Positions 48,963-58,567 are shown, counted from the stretch's first letter. The stretch: DNA of 64,000 nt from Pseudoclavibacter sp. CFCC 11306 (GCF_008831235.1 NZ_WBKF01000001.1:186001-250000); one strand, 5' to 3'. Notes: generated from the letters alone by a model not told the origin. Translations and numbers: made by a program.

Positions 48963-50165
48963 ATGAGTGAGAGTGAACTGCGACTGATCAGCAGTGAGTC
49001 GGTCACAGAGGGACACCCCGACAAGGTCTGCGACCAGGTCTCAGACGCGATTCTCGACGCCCTGCTCGAAGTCGACGATCAGTCGCTGACGGCCGTCGAG
49101 ACGGTGGCGACCCGCGGGCTCGTGCACGTCGTCGGCGAGATCAAGACCGAGGGGTACGTCGAGATTCCACAGATCGTTCGCGACGTCATCACCGGCATCG
49201 GCTACACCTCGAGCGACGTGGGCTTCGACGGTCGCAGCTGCGGCGTCTCGCTGTCGATCGGGCAGCAGTCGCAGGAGATTCGCGACGGCGTGCTCACCTC
49301 GTACGAGGTGCGCGAGCTCGGCTCGACCGACCCGTTCGATCGCCAGGGCGCCGGCGACCAGGGCATCATGTTCGGCTATGCGACCGACGAGACCCCCGAG
49401 TTCATGCCGGCGCCGATCGCCATGGCGCACAAGCTCACCCGTCGGCTGGCCGAGCTGCGGCACAGCGGCGAGCTGCCCTGGCTGCGCCCGGACGGCAAGG
49501 CCCAGGTCACGCTCGGCTATGAAGGCGCCGTACCGCGCACGGTGGATGCCGTGGTCGTCTCGACGCAGCATGATCCCGATCGCACGACCGCTGAGATCCA
49601 CGAGGCCGTGCGTCGTCATGTGATCGACCCGGTGCTCGCAGACAGCGGGCTGGACGCCGCGGGCATGACGGCGTACATCAACCCGTCCGGCAGCTTCGTC
49701 GAGGGCGGCCCGGGTTCTGACGCCGGGCTCACCGGCCGCAAGATCATCGTCGACACGTATGGGGGAGCGGCTCACCACGGCGGGGGCGCCTTCAGCGGCA
49801 AAGACCCGTCGAAGGTCGATCGCTCCGCCGCGTACGCCCTGCGCCACGCTGCGAAGAACGCGGTCGCGGCGGGGCTAGCGAAGCGCCTTGAGATCCAGGT
49901 GGCCTACGCGATCGGCAAGGCGCGTCCGGTGGGACTCTACGCCGACTCGTTTGGCACGGGCACGCTCGGCAGCGATCGGCGCATCGCCGATGCGCTGCTC
50001 GAGGTGTTCGACCTGCGCCCTGAGGCGATTCTCGAAAACCTCGAACTGCGTCAGCCCGTCTACCAGCGCACGGCCGCCTACGGGCACTTCGGTCGTGACG
50101 AGCCCGGGTTCACTTGGGAGCGTCTCGACAAGGTCGATCAGCTGCGCGAGGCCGCCGGTCTCTGA
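48963..50165 (+). CDS. metK: methionine adenosyltransferase (SAM synthetase)
   Basis: Makes S-adenosylmethionine from methionine and ATP. The product is 400 residues. Hallmarks: [19 protein letters not shown] (about 11-29), [12 protein letters not shown] (about 129), the P-loop-like [19 protein letters not shown] (about 273-291). AGAGGAC precedes the ATG. It follows a 207-base gap that contains two CACACTGG motifs and a weak hairpin (48762-48796) but no SAM riboswitch that I recognise. Confidence 0.96.
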   Translation: MSESELRLISSESVTEGHPDKVCDQVSDAILDALLEVDDQSLTAVETVATRGLVHVVGEIKTEGYVEIPQIVRDVITGIGYTSSDVGFDGRSCGVSLSIGQQSQEIRDGVLTSYEVRELGSTDPFDRQGAGDQGIMFGYATDETPEFMPAPIAMAHKLTRRLAELRHSGELPWLRPDGKAQVTLGYEGAVPRTVDAVVVSTQHDPDRTTAEIHEAVRRHVIDPVLADSGLDAAGMTAYINPSGSFVEGGPGSDAGLTGRKIIVDTYGGAAHHGGGAFSGKDPSKVDRSAAYALRHAAKNAVAAGLAKRLEIQVAYAIGKARPVGLYADSFGTGTLGSDRRIADALLEVFDLRPEAILENLELRQPVYQRTAAYGHFGRDEPGFTWERLDKVDQLREAAGL

Positions 50166-50239
50166 ACAGGAACACTCCTGCCTGAAGAGCACCACGTGCT
50201 CGCCCCGGATGACGGCGAGGTCGTGTCTGTAGGGTCGGG

Positions 50240-50245
50240 TAGTGT
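50240..50245 (+). promoter_or_regulatory. -10 box of priA, leaderless arrangement
   Basis: TAGTGT ends 6 bases before the priA ATG (50252), and no Shine-Dalgarno is present. Confidence 0.5.
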
Positions 50246-50251
50246 GACAGC

Positions 50252-52162
50252 ATGACCTCAGACGCGACGCCCCGCATCGCGCACGTCTGCATCGACTCGC
50301 CGCTTCCGCATCTCGATCGCGACTTCGAGTACGCCGTTCCCGACGATCTCGTCGATCGCATTCGCGTCGGCAGCCGGGTCAAAGTGCCGTTCGGCCATCG
50401 TCGGCAGCTCGACGGATGGGTGACGTCGCTCAGTGCCAGCGCCTCCTATGACGGGCAGCTGCAGCCGATTCGCAAAGTGGTCGGCAGCGTTCCGCCGCTC
50501 GACCCCGCGATTTGGTCGCTCACCCGTGCGGTGGCCGACCGGCAGGCGGGCACCGCAGCCGATGTGCTGCGACTCGCACTGCCGGCACGTCATGCCAGAG
50601 CCGAACGCACGTGGATGACGAAGCATCCCGAGGCCGCCGCACGCCTCACCGGTGAGCCTCGGCCGGGCTCAGACGTCGACTCCGACGACGAGACCGAGCC
50701 CGGCGCAGCCGGCGAACGCGTCGCCGAAGACACACCCGGCACCGCACCGTCGACAGCCGATCCTGTGGCCTCGTGGGAGCATCCCCGAGTGCATCAGCAG
50801 CCGCATGTGGGCTGCGACCTCATCTCGAACAACCGCGTGGTCTCTGCCTGGGTCACCGATGTGGTCGGCCTGGTTCGCGAAGCGCTCGCGCGGGGAGAGT
50901 CGACGATCGTCGCGGTTCCCGACCAGCGCGACGTCGTTCAGGCGCACGGCGCGCTCGTCGAACGGTTTCCCGACGAGACCGTCGCAAGGCTCGACGGAGC
51001 CGTCGATGACGACACCCGGTATCGGTCGTTTCTCGATGTGCTCGGCGGGGTCGCACGCATCGTCGTCGCCACGCGCGCCGCAGCCTACGCGCCAGCCCAG
51101 CACCTCGGGCAGCTGATCGTCGTCGACGACGGCGACCCCTCGTATCTCGAGCCGCACGCCCCGTACGCGCATCTGCGCGACGTGGCCCTGATCCGACAGC
51201 AGCAGAGCGGGTGCCGTTTGGTGTTCCTCTCTTCGTCGCGGTCGGTCGCGGTGCAGCGTCTCGTCGATATCGGCTATGTCGAACCGGGCGTGCCGGTGGT
51301 GCATCCGCGTGTGATTCCCGCTGCCGCGATCTGGGGAGACGACCCCATGCTGCAGCTCGCGCGCATCCCGCAGATCGCCTATACGATCGCGCGCCGGGCC
51401 CTGGCCAGCGGGCCGGTGCTCGTGCAGGTGGCCCGTGCCGGCTACCAGCGCGAAGTCACCACAGACGAAGGCACTCGGCAGCTGGCCGGCGCCGGGCGCA
51501 CGGCCGACGAACTCGGTCGGGCGTTCAGCGAGGTGCCGGTGATCGTGGCCACGGCCGAGCAGCCTCGCGAGCAGGTGAGCGCGAGCCCGGCGCTCGTCGT
51601 GGCCACCGCAGGCAGCGAACCGCGGTGCCCGAGCGGGTACGGAGCCGTGCTGCTGCTCGACGCGCTCTCCATCGTCTCGCGCGAGGGGCTGACGGCCAGC
51701 GAAGACGCCATGCGGCACTGGTTCGCCGCGGCTGCACTGGCACGATCCGACGCCACGGTCGTGCTCACCGGCGTGCAGGGCAGACTCGCCGATGCCCTGG
51801 TGCAGTGGGATGCCGCGCAGTTCGCCCACGACGAGCTGGCTCAGCGCGTCGCGCTGGGGTTTCCGCCGGCCGTGCGCTTCTTCTCGATCTCGACGGCCCA
51901 GGGCGGCACACAGGAGGCGCTCGACGACGCGCAGCTGCCCGAGAGCGTCGAAGTCATTCAGACCCAGCTGCTGCCCAGCGAGCCTGGCGAGGGCGAGCCC
52001 ACGCTCGAAGAGGTGACGCTGCTGCGGGTGCCGTACTCGGTCGGTGCCGCCACGGCACGGGCGCTGAAGGCGGCAGTGGTGCGCGCCACCACCGGTCCGG
52101 TGCGCCGACAGCGTCGCCTGCGGGTGCACGCCGACGACGTACGCATGCTGCAGACGAGCTGA
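50252..52162 (+). CDS. priA: PriA-like primosomal protein lacking ATPase and zinc motifs
   Basis: Homologue of the replication-restart helicase PriA, 636 residues. The N-terminal DNA-binding domain (about 8-110) starts IAHVCIDSPLPHLDRDFEYAVP. The helicase core is degenerate: no Walker A loop is present and the DExH position reads VVDDGDPS, as in other actinobacterial PriA-like proteins. In addition the zinc-binding module is missing: only 14 residues lie between GYQ (about 397) and GAGRTADELGRAF (about 413), where family members have several CxxC pairs. The C-terminal domain (about 530-636) is retained. An acidic linker (about 135-170) is low complexity. It probably binds DNA but cannot act as a classical helicase. 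Confidence 0.88.
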   Translation: MTSDATPRIAHVCIDSPLPHLDRDFEYAVPDDLVDRIRVGSRVKVPFGHRRQLDGWVTSLSASASYDGQLQPIRKVVGSVPPLDPAIWSLTRAVADRQAGTAADVLRLALPARHARAERTWMTKHPEAAARLTGEPRPGSDVDSDDETEPGAAGERVAEDTPGTAPSTADPVASWEHPRVHQQPHVGCDLISNNRVVSAWVTDVVGLVREALARGESTIVAVPDQRDVVQAHGALVERFPDETVARLDGAVDDDTRYRSFLDVLGGVARIVVATRAAAYAPAQHLGQLIVVDDGDPSYLEPHAPYAHLRDVALIRQQQSGCRLVFLSSSRSVAVQRLVDIGYVEPGVPVVHPRVIPAAAIWGDDPMLQLARIPQIAYTIARRALASGPVLVQVARAGYQREVTTDEGTRQLAGAGRTADELGRAFSEVPVIVATAEQPREQVSASPALVVATAGSEPRCPSGYGAVLLLDALSIVSREGLTASEDAMRHWFAAAALARSDATVVLTGVQGRLADALVQWDAAQFAHDELAQRVALGFPPAVRFFSISTAQGGTQEALDDAQLPESVEVIQTQLLPSEPGEGEPTLEEVTLLRVPYSVGAATARALKAAVVRATTGPVRRQRRLRVHADDVRMLQTS

Positions 52163-52198
52163 TCAGACCGTCGCGGTGGCCGACGGGCGCCAGACCGG

Positions 52199-52204
52199 TA
52201 CCAT
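52199..52204 (+). promoter_or_regulatory. -10 box of the baeRF-like gene
   Basis: TACCAT, about 94 bases before ATG 52299. The leader contains the palindrome TGTGCACACA and an AAAGG ribosome site. Confidence 0.4.
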
Positions 52205-52298
52205 GGGGTGTGCACACACGATGCGCGGCCAGCGCAAATCTGTGACCGGCCGTCGTCGTCCAACATCGCTGCTTCGCGCAGCGTGAAAGGTTGCGATC

Positions 52299-53444
52299 AT
52301 GGCCATTCGGTACACCCTTCCCACCACTGAGATTCTGCAGGAGCTCGCCGGTGAGCGCCCGGCGTCAGTGACGGTCTACGTCGACGCTCAGCCGACGGTG
52401 ACGGAGCGCGAACGTGCGCAGACCGCCGTGAAGAGCCTGTTCGACGAAGCCGTATCGCAGCTGAAAGTGGCCGGTGAGCCGCAGAGCGTCATCGACGCGA
52501 TTCAGACGCGTCGTGACGAAGTACTCGCTGAGAACGACGTCTGGGCAGATCTCGCACGGTCGCTCGCCATCTTCGTCTCACCAGACTTCAGCGACGTCTT
52601 CGTGCTGCCCAGCCGCATCGACGACGCGGTCTTCGTGAGCAATCGGTTCGCCGTCGGCCCGCTGCTGCGTGCGGTCAGCCAGCTGCAGGAGGCCTATGCT
52701 CTGACCCTCTCGGCCAAGGGCTGGTCGCTCTGGCATGCGACTCCTGAGAGCCGGGCCGAGAAGGTCGTGCCCGAGGGCGACTGGCCGGCCGATGCCGAAG
52801 AGGCGAACGGCAGTCCAGACCTCGACGGGGGCAAAGACCGGGCGAGCCGCCCGAGCAAGATCGAGAACCATCGCTCGCTCTACTATGCGGCGTATGCACG
52901 CGAGGTGGCTCGTGCCACCGCTGCCGAGCTCCAGCGTGCAGATCCGAAAGGTCGGGTGCCGCTGGTGGTCTTCGCCGTGAGCCCGCTGGCCGAGATGTTT
53001 CCGCAGCACTTCGCGGCGAGCGACAGCACCGCACGCGACGTCACCGTGATCGAGCAGGCGGCAGACCATCTGCAGGCCGCCGCCGTCGACGAGCGCATCC
53101 GCCACTTTCTCTCCCGCTACAACATCGAGACCGTCGATGCGGCGCTGCGCAGCCTCGGCGAGAGCGACGGGTCACGCGTCGAGCGCGACCTCGCCGCCGT
53201 GGGTTGCGCCGCAGCACAGGGCGCGATCGATACGCTCTACTATGACATCACCAGCCACGTGCACGGCAACTACGACGGTGAGACCGGCACGCTGGCTCTG
53301 GACGAGGGCTCTGACGACGTGCTCGGAGAGATCGCGCTGACCGTGCTGCGTCTCGGCGGAAAGGTCGTGGCCGTGCGCGGAGCCGTGCTCGACCAGGACT
53401 ACTGGACGGGGCCGGTCGTCGCGCTGCGCCGCTTCCCGGCCTGA
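52299..53444 (+). CDS. baeRF-family protein (bacterial eRF1-like), probably family 11
   Basis: The 381-residue product matches the bacterial archaeo-eukaryotic release factor (baeRF) type: an N-terminal part (1-100) starting ASVTVYVDAQPTVTERERA, the block ARSLAIFVSPDFSDVFVLP, the strongly conserved VGPLLRAVSQLQEAYALTLS (about 125-144), a charged linker (about 160-190) and a C-terminal eRF1-like/L7Ae-like region with PLVVFAVSPLAEMF and GEIALTVLRLGGKVVAVRG. The GGQ hydrolysis motif of true eRF1 is absent. Predicted, not shown, to act at ribosomes, perhaps in hibernation, rescue or conflict. It has its own promoter and lies between priA and fmt, a translation-initiation gene. Confidence 0.75.
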   Translation: MAIRYTLPTTEILQELAGERPASVTVYVDAQPTVTERERAQTAVKSLFDEAVSQLKVAGEPQSVIDAIQTRRDEVLAENDVWADLARSLAIFVSPDFSDVFVLPSRIDDAVFVSNRFAVGPLLRAVSQLQEAYALTLSAKGWSLWHATPESRAEKVVPEGDWPADAEEANGSPDLDGGKDRASRPSKIENHRSLYYAAYAREVARATAAELQRADPKGRVPLVVFAVSPLAEMFPQHFAASDSTARDVTVIEQAADHLQAAAVDERIRHFLSRYNIETVDAALRSLGESDGSRVERDLAAVGCAAAQGAIDTLYYDITSHVHGNYDGETGTLALDEGSDDVLGEIALTVLRLGGKVVAVRGAVLDQDYWTGPVVALRRFPA

Positions 53445-53534
53445 CCGACGAGCATCGACCGCGGCACGGGCGTCTGCGGTCAGCTCGCCGACGCGCATCC
53501 GCTGCGCGCATGACCCGATGCGCACCGCGCCACG

Positions 53535-53540
53535 TACACT
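53535..53540 (+). promoter_or_regulatory. -10 box of fmt, leaderless arrangement
   Basis: TACACT ends 6 bases before the GTG start at 53547; no ribosome binding site exists between them. Confidence 0.6.
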
Positions 53541-53546
53541 GGTGCG

Positions 53547-54503
53547 GTGCGCATCATCTTTGCCGGAACCCCTGAGATCGCAGCCACCGTGCTGCGCCGA
53601 ATCATCGACTCGCCCCATGAGATCGCCGCCGTGGTCACCCGCCCGGACGCCCCGTTGGGGCGCCGCCGCCGTCTGACGCCGAGCCCTGTGGCCGCGCTGG
53701 CAGAGGCCGAGGGTCTGCCCGTCGTCCGTGCCACCCGCATCACCGCCGAGGCGCTCGACGAGATCCGTGAGACCGCCGGTCCGGTCGACCTCGGGGTCGT
53801 CGTCGCCTACGGCGCGATTCTGCCTGACGACCTGCTCGACCTGCCGGCGCACGGCTGGATCAACCTGCACGTCTCGCTGCTGCCGCGCTGGCGCGGCGCC
53901 GCCCCCGTGCAGCGGGCGATCGCAGCGGGGGATGCCCCGCTCGGCTTCTCGGTCATCGGCGTGACGAGCGAACTCGACGCCGGCGACGTCTACGAGCAGC
54001 AGACGGTAGCGGGTCTCGACGACGCGACAGCCGGCGAGGTGCTGCGGCGCATGGGCGTCGAGGGTGCAGAGAGCGTCGTGGCCGTGGCGGATGCCCTGGC
54101 CGCCGGCACCGCGCATCCTGTCGCACAGAAAGGCGAAGTGACCGTGGCCGCCAAGCTCGATCGGGAGTTCGGCCGCCTGAGCTGGACGCAGCCTGTCGCT
54201 CAGGTGTTCGACCGCTGGCGCGCAGCGACGCCCGAGCCGGGAGCGTGGACGACCCTCGACGGCGACACCTGCAAGGTCCTGCGTCTGGGACGACTTGATC
54301 CGGCGGCCCAGACGCCGTCGCTTCAGCCGGCCGGCAGCGTCGTGCTGTGGCAGCGCCGTGTGCTCGTGGCGGCAGCCGACGGCTGGCTCGAACTGCTCGA
54401 GGTGCAGCCCGCCGGCAGGCGCGGCATGGCTGCCCGTGACTGGGCCAACGGTCTGCGCCAGCAGGGCGCCGCGGCCGACCAGCCTCTGGCGGTGTTCGCA
54501 TGA
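53547..54503 (+). CDS. fmt: methionyl-tRNA formyltransferase
   Basis: Formylates initiator Met-tRNA with 10-formyl-THF. The product is 318 residues from GTG 53547, where the -10 box sits exactly one leaderless spacing upstream and the family start MRIIFAGTPEIAA agrees. The active-site INLHVSLLPRWRG (about 105-117, Asn and His) and VTSELDAGDVY (Asp) are intact. The C-terminal tRNA-binding domain covers about 205-318. rsmB overlaps by ATGA. The def gene is not in the window. Confidence 0.95.
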   Translation: MRIIFAGTPEIAATVLRRIIDSPHEIAAVVTRPDAPLGRRRRLTPSPVAALAEAEGLPVVRATRITAEALDEIRETAGPVDLGVVVAYGAILPDDLLDLPAHGWINLHVSLLPRWRGAAPVQRAIAAGDAPLGFSVIGVTSELDAGDVYEQQTVAGLDDATAGEVLRRMGVEGAESVVAVADALAAGTAHPVAQKGEVTVAAKLDREFGRLSWTQPVAQVFDRWRAATPEPGAWTTLDGDTCKVLRLGRLDPAAQTPSLQPAGSVVLWQRRVLVAAADGWLELLEVQPAGRRGMAARDWANGLRQQGAAADQPLAVFA

Positions 54504-56014
54504 GCCGGAATGATCGCCGATCAGACCGGCCTCAGGGCCGCCGACACGATTCCGACCGCAATGAGCGTGGCGGCGACCGCCCGCAGCGGCGTCGAGCCGA
54601 CCCGCGTCGGCTCGCGCTCGGCGTGCTCGAAGAGGTCGATGCCAACGACGCCTATGCGAACCTGCTGCTGCCGGCCCGCCTGGCAGACAGCGGCCTCGAA
54701 CCGCGAGACCGCGGCTTCGTCACCGAACTCGTCTACGGCACCCTGCGCTGGCGAGCGCTCTACGACGAGCTGATCAGCCGCGCCGCACGTCGCGACGCGA
54801 GCGAACTCGACCGACGCGTGCGCGACATCCTGCGTCTCGGCGCACATCAGGCGCTGCACATGCGGGTGCCCGGGCATGCCGCGGTCAATGAGACGGTGTC
54901 GCTGGCGAAGCGCACACGCGAGGCGAAGGCTGCGGGCCTGATCAACGCCGTCATGCGTCGGCTCACCGAGCGCAGCCTCGACGAGTGGGTGAGCGTGCTG
55001 CAGGCCGAACTGCCTGCCGACCGGTACCTCAGCGTGCGCTGGTCGCATCCCGAGTGGATCGTGCGCGCCCTGCGCAAGTCGCTGGCCGCCGACGGACGCG
55101 ACGGAGACCTCGAAGCGTTGCTGGCCGCCGACAACGCCGCACCGGCCGTCAACCTCGTCGCGCTGCCGAGCGTCGCCGACCGCGCTGACATTCCAGGCAC
55201 CACGGCGAGCCCGTTGTCGCCGTTCGGCGCAGTGCTCGAACACGGCGATCCGATCGAGCTGTGTCGACGCGGCGTGCGAGTGCAGGACGTCGGCTCTCAG
55301 CTGGCGGCCCTCGCGCTCGCGGCCGCACCCGACGGCGGCGAGCGGCCCGGCGTATCTGCCGACGACGAGGGCGAGCGATGGCTCGACCTGTGCGCCGGCC
55401 CCGGCGGCAAGACCGCGCTGCTCGCCGCGCTCGCCGCCCGGCACGAGCCGCAGGCCGCGCTGCGCGCCAACGAACCGGTGCCGCACCGCGCCGATCTGGT
55501 GCGGCGGGCGCTGGAGGAGTCCGGGTTCGGCGCCGTCACCGTCGACCAGCACGACGGCGCCACCGAGCTCGAACGGGTGTCGGGGCAGTGGCATCGGCTG
55601 CTGATCGACGCGCCGTGCACCGGGTTGGGGGCGCTGCGTCGCCGGCCGGAGTCTCGCTGGCGCAAGCAGCCGACGGATCTGCGCGACCTGACCGCCCTGC
55701 AGCAGCGGCTGCTCGACGCAGCCGTCGCATCGGCGCGACCCGGGGCGCTGATCGCCTATGTCACCTGTTCGCCGCACCTGGCTGAGACGCGTCGACAGAT
55801 CGACGCGCTGCTGGCGCGGCAGCCGGGAGCGCTGGATGTGCTCGACACTGCGGGCATGCTCGTCGACGCTGACGCCGGGCTCGGCCCCGGTGCAGCGCCC
55901 GGTCTCGGAGCGAGTGACAGACCGCTGGTCGGCTCAGGTGCTCCAGGGCTGCAGCTCTGGCCGCATGTGCACGCGAGCGACGGCATGTTCGTCTCGGTGC
56001 TGAGGAGGCGCTGA
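54500..56014 (+). CDS. rsmB: 16S rRNA m5C967 methyltransferase RsmB (Sun/Fmu)
   Basis: SAM-dependent methyltransferase. The product is 504 residues. A basic, Arg-rich N-terminal extension (1-35) precedes the NusB-like RNA-binding domain (about 38-170, ADPRRLALGVLEEVDANDAYA), then the Rossmann methyltransferase domain with WLDLCAGPGGKTALLAALAA (about 294-313), DAPCTGLG (about 370) and TCSPHLAET (about 421), whose two Cys are the catalytic pair. A linker rich in Gly and Ala lies before the last strand. Overlaps fmt and rarD. Confidence 0.94.
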   Translation: MSRNDRRSDRPQGRRHDSDRNERGGDRPQRRRADPRRLALGVLEEVDANDAYANLLLPARLADSGLEPRDRGFVTELVYGTLRWRALYDELISRAARRDASELDRRVRDILRLGAHQALHMRVPGHAAVNETVSLAKRTREAKAAGLINAVMRRLTERSLDEWVSVLQAELPADRYLSVRWSHPEWIVRALRKSLAADGRDGDLEALLAADNAAPAVNLVALPSVADRADIPGTTASPLSPFGAVLEHGDPIELCRRGVRVQDVGSQLAALALAAAPDGGERPGVSADDEGERWLDLCAGPGGKTALLAALAARHEPQAALRANEPVPHRADLVRRALEESGFGAVTVDQHDGATELERVSGQWHRLLIDAPCTGLGALRRRPESRWRKQPTDLRDLTALQQRLLDAAVASARPGALIAYVTCSPHLAETRRQIDALLARQPGALDVLDTAGMLVDADAGLGPGAAPGLGASDRPLVGSGAPGLQLWPHVHASDGMFVSVLRRR

Positions 56015-57009
56015 TGGCTCCGCACAGCTCGCCAGAGACGGCGACGGGCCCCATCGCGCTGCCCGAAGGCGTCGACGGCTCGAAGCGGTTGTCGCGACAG
56101 CCGCGACGCAGCGGCCTGATGCTCGGCATCGGCACCTATCTGATCTGGGGATCGCTGCCGCTCTACTTCGTGCTGATGTCGCCGACCGGGCCGTTCGAGC
56201 TTGTAGCCGCACGCGTCGTCTTCTCTGCCGTGTTCTGCGCGCTGCTCGTGACCGCGACCCGACAGTGGCGTCAGCTCATCGCACTGTTTCGTGACGCGCG
56301 TGTGCTGCTGACGCTCACCGCAGCCGCGCTGCTGATCTATGCGAACTGGCAGCTGTATGTGATTGCGGTGACCACCGAGCACGTGCTCGAGGCCTCGCTC
56401 GGCTACTTCATCAACCCGATCGTGACGATTCTGCTCGCGGTGTTCGTCCAGCACGACCGTCTCGGCAGGATGCAGTGGATCGCCGTCGCGCTGAGCGCGG
56501 TCGCCGTGGTCGTGCTGGTGGCGGCCTATGGGCAGATGCCCTGGATCGGGCTCGGACTGGCGTTCAGCTTCGGCTTCTACGGGCTGATCAAGTCGAAGGT
56601 CGGCGAGCGCGTCGACGCGATCAGCGGCCTCACGATCGAGACCACGCTGCTGCTGCCGGTCGCCGTGGTCGTGCTGCTGCTGGTCGAGTTCGTCGGAACA
56701 GGTCTCACCTTCGGGCGCACCGGCCTGGGCCATTCGCTGCTGCTGGCCTCGGCCGGTGTGGTCACGGCGGTTCCGCTGATCACCTTCGCGGCGGCATCGC
56801 GCCGACTGCCGCTCAGCTGGATCGGCTTTCTGCAGTATCTGGGCCCGACGCTGCAGTTCGTCATCGGCGTCACCGTGCTGCACGAGCCCATGCCGGCGAG
56901 TCGCCTGATCGGCTTCATGCTGATCTGGGCGTCGATCGTGCTGCTCATCATCGACGGTCTCATGCAGGGCCGCAGGCATCGCATTGCTAGACTCAGAGCC
57001 CGTGCCTGA
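56014..57009 (+). CDS. rarD: RarD-type EamA family transporter
   Basis: Ten-helix drug/metabolite-type permease; members are annotated RarD (chloramphenicol-sensitivity protein), but the substrate is unknown. The product is 331 residues. After a 30-residue hydrophilic start, membrane segments follow, with GIGTYLIWGSLPLYF, IYANWQLYVIAVTTEHVLEA and SLGYFINPIVTILLAVF typical of RarD. ATG 56014 overlaps the rsmB stop. The last codons contain the promoter of the following MFS gene. Confidence 0.88.
   Translation: MAPHSSPETATGPIALPEGVDGSKRLSRQPRRSGLMLGIGTYLIWGSLPLYFVLMSPTGPFELVAARVVFSAVFCALLVTATRQWRQLIALFRDARVLLTLTAAALLIYANWQLYVIAVTTEHVLEASLGYFINPIVTILLAVFVQHDRLGRMQWIAVALSAVAVVVLVAAYGQMPWIGLGLAFSFGFYGLIKSKVGERVDAISGLTIETTLLLPVAVVVLLLVEFVGTGLTFGRTGLGHSLLLASAGVVTAVPLITFAAASRRLPLSWIGFLQYLGPTLQFVIGVTVLHEPMPASRLIGFMLIWASIVLLIIDGLMQGRRHRIARLRARA
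56988..56993 (+). promoter_or_regulatory. -10 box of the MFS sugar porter gene
   Basis: TAGACT within the end of rarD, 8 bases before GTG 57002. No ribosome site; probable leaderless transcript. Confidence 0.5.
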
Positions 57010-58504
57010 CAGACCAGTGAGCCCGCTGCCCGAGAACCAGCACCAGACCGGCGAGATCGGCGAGCGACGAGGCGACGGAGCCCCCGCCGCATCGGCGCCA
57101 GAGATCGAGCCTCGGTTTCGGCGACGGGCGGTGGCACTCGCCTCTGCCGCGGCGATGGGCGGCTTTCTCTTCGGGTTCGACTCTTCGGTGATCAACGGTG
57201 CGGTCGACTCGGTCAATCATCACTTCGCTCTCGGAGACGCGCTGACCGGCTTCGTAGTGGCGGTCGCACTGCTCGGCTCGGCCGCAGGGGCGATGTTCGC
57301 GGGTGCGCTCGCCGACCGCTGGGGGCGTCTGTGGGTGATGCGCATCGGCGCGATCATGTTCTTCGTCAGCTCGATCGGTGCGGCGTTCACGATAAGCGTG
57401 CCCGATCTGATTCTGTGGCGGGTGATGAGCGGCATCGGCGTCGGCATCGCGTCGGTGGTGGCCCCGGCGTACATCGCCGAGATCGCACCACAGCGCATTC
57501 GAGGCGGCCTGGGATCGCTGCAGCAGCTGGCGGTCACCCTCGGCATCTTCGCGGCGCTGCTGTCTGACTCGCTGCTGGCGCACGGCGCCGGCGGCGCGGC
57601 ACAGGGGCTGTGGTTCGGCCTGCCGGCTTGGCGTTGGATGCTGCTCGTCGGAGTGATCCCGGCCGCCGTCTACGGGGTGCTTGCGCTGCTGCTGCCGGAG
57701 TCTCCGCGTTATCTGGTGGCTGCCGGGCGCCAGAAGGCCGCGCGCGCGGTGCTGGCGAAGCTGACGCCGAGCCGGGCGCTGGACGGCACGATCGGCGAGC
57801 TCGAGACGGCCATTGCGACCGATCGCAGCCAGTCGACTGCGTCACTGCGCGGACCGCAGCTCGGGCTGCAGCCGATCGTGTGGATCGGCATCGTGCTGTC
57901 TGCTCTGCAGCAGCTCGTCGGCATCAATGTGATCTTCTACTATTCGACGACGCTCTGGAAGGCGGTCGGATTCACCGAGAGTCATTCGCTCACCATCAGT
58001 GTGATCACCTCGGTGACGAACGTGCTGGTGACGATCGTCGCGATCGCTCTCGTCGACCGTGTGGGCCGGCGGCCGATTCTGCTGACCGGATCGGTGGTGA
58101 TGGCGGTGTCATTGGGGGCCATGGCTTTGGGGTTCTCATTCGCAGAGGATGTGAACGGATCACCCAGCCTGCCTGCGCCCTGGGGCGTCATCGCCCTTGT
58201 GGCGGCGAATCTCTTCGTCATCGGCTTCGGCGCTTCGTGGGGGCCGCTGGTGTGGGTGCTGCTGGGCGAGATCTTCCCGAGTCGCATCCGCAGTCGTGCG
58301 CTGGGGGTGGCCGCCGCCGCTCAGTGGGTCGCGAACTTCTTCGTGACGGTGACCTTCCCGTCGCTGGGTGCGTGGTCGCTGCCGATGACCTATGCGGTCT
58401 ATGCGCTGGTTGCGGTGTATTCGTTCTTCTTCGTGCTCAGGCGCATTCCTGAGACGAAGGGCGTCTCGCTGGAGCACACCGAAGCGCTGTTCACGCGGCG
58501 ATGA
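57002..58504 (+). CDS. MFS sugar porter (hexose/pentose:H+ symporter type)
   Basis: The 500-residue product from GTG 57002 has 12 predicted helices and the full sugar-porter signature set: GGFLFGFDSSVINGAV (helix 1), DRWGRLWVMRIG (loop 2-3), PESPRYLVAAGR (mid loop), QQLVGINVIFYYS (helix 7), DRVGRRPILLTG (loop 8-9) and RIPETKGVSLEH (C-terminus). These are those of XylE/GlcP/GalP-type carriers; which sugar is carried cannot be told. An upstream in-frame TTG (56984) precedes the promoter and is rejected. A hairpin closes the gene. Confidence 0.93.
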   Translation: MPDRPVSPLPENQHQTGEIGERRGDGAPAASAPEIEPRFRRRAVALASAAAMGGFLFGFDSSVINGAVDSVNHHFALGDALTGFVVAVALLGSAAGAMFAGALADRWGRLWVMRIGAIMFFVSSIGAAFTISVPDLILWRVMSGIGVGIASVVAPAYIAEIAPQRIRGGLGSLQQLAVTLGIFAALLSDSLLAHGAGGAAQGLWFGLPAWRWMLLVGVIPAAVYGVLALLLPESPRYLVAAGRQKAARAVLAKLTPSRALDGTIGELETAIATDRSQSTASLRGPQLGLQPIVWIGIVLSALQQLVGINVIFYYSTTLWKAVGFTESHSLTISVITSVTNVLVTIVAIALVDRVGRRPILLTGSVVMAVSLGAMALGFSFAEDVNGSPSLPAPWGVIALVAANLFVIGFGASWGPLVWVLLGEIFPSRIRSRALGVAAAAQWVANFFVTVTFPSLGAWSLPMTYAVYALVAVYSFFFVLRRIPETKGVSLEHTEALFTRR

Positions 58505-58508
58505 CTGC

Positions 58509-58544
58509 CGAGGGGCCGTTCGCCCTGCGGCGAACGGCCCCTCG
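58509..58544. terminator. bidirectional hairpin between the MFS gene and oleate hydratase gene
   Basis: Perfect 16-bp arms (58509-58524 and 58529-58544) and a 4-base loop, in the 63-base gap between two convergent genes. No U-tract on either side. Confidence 0.75.
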
Positions 58545-58567
58545 AACGAGTGATCAGAGCAGACGGA

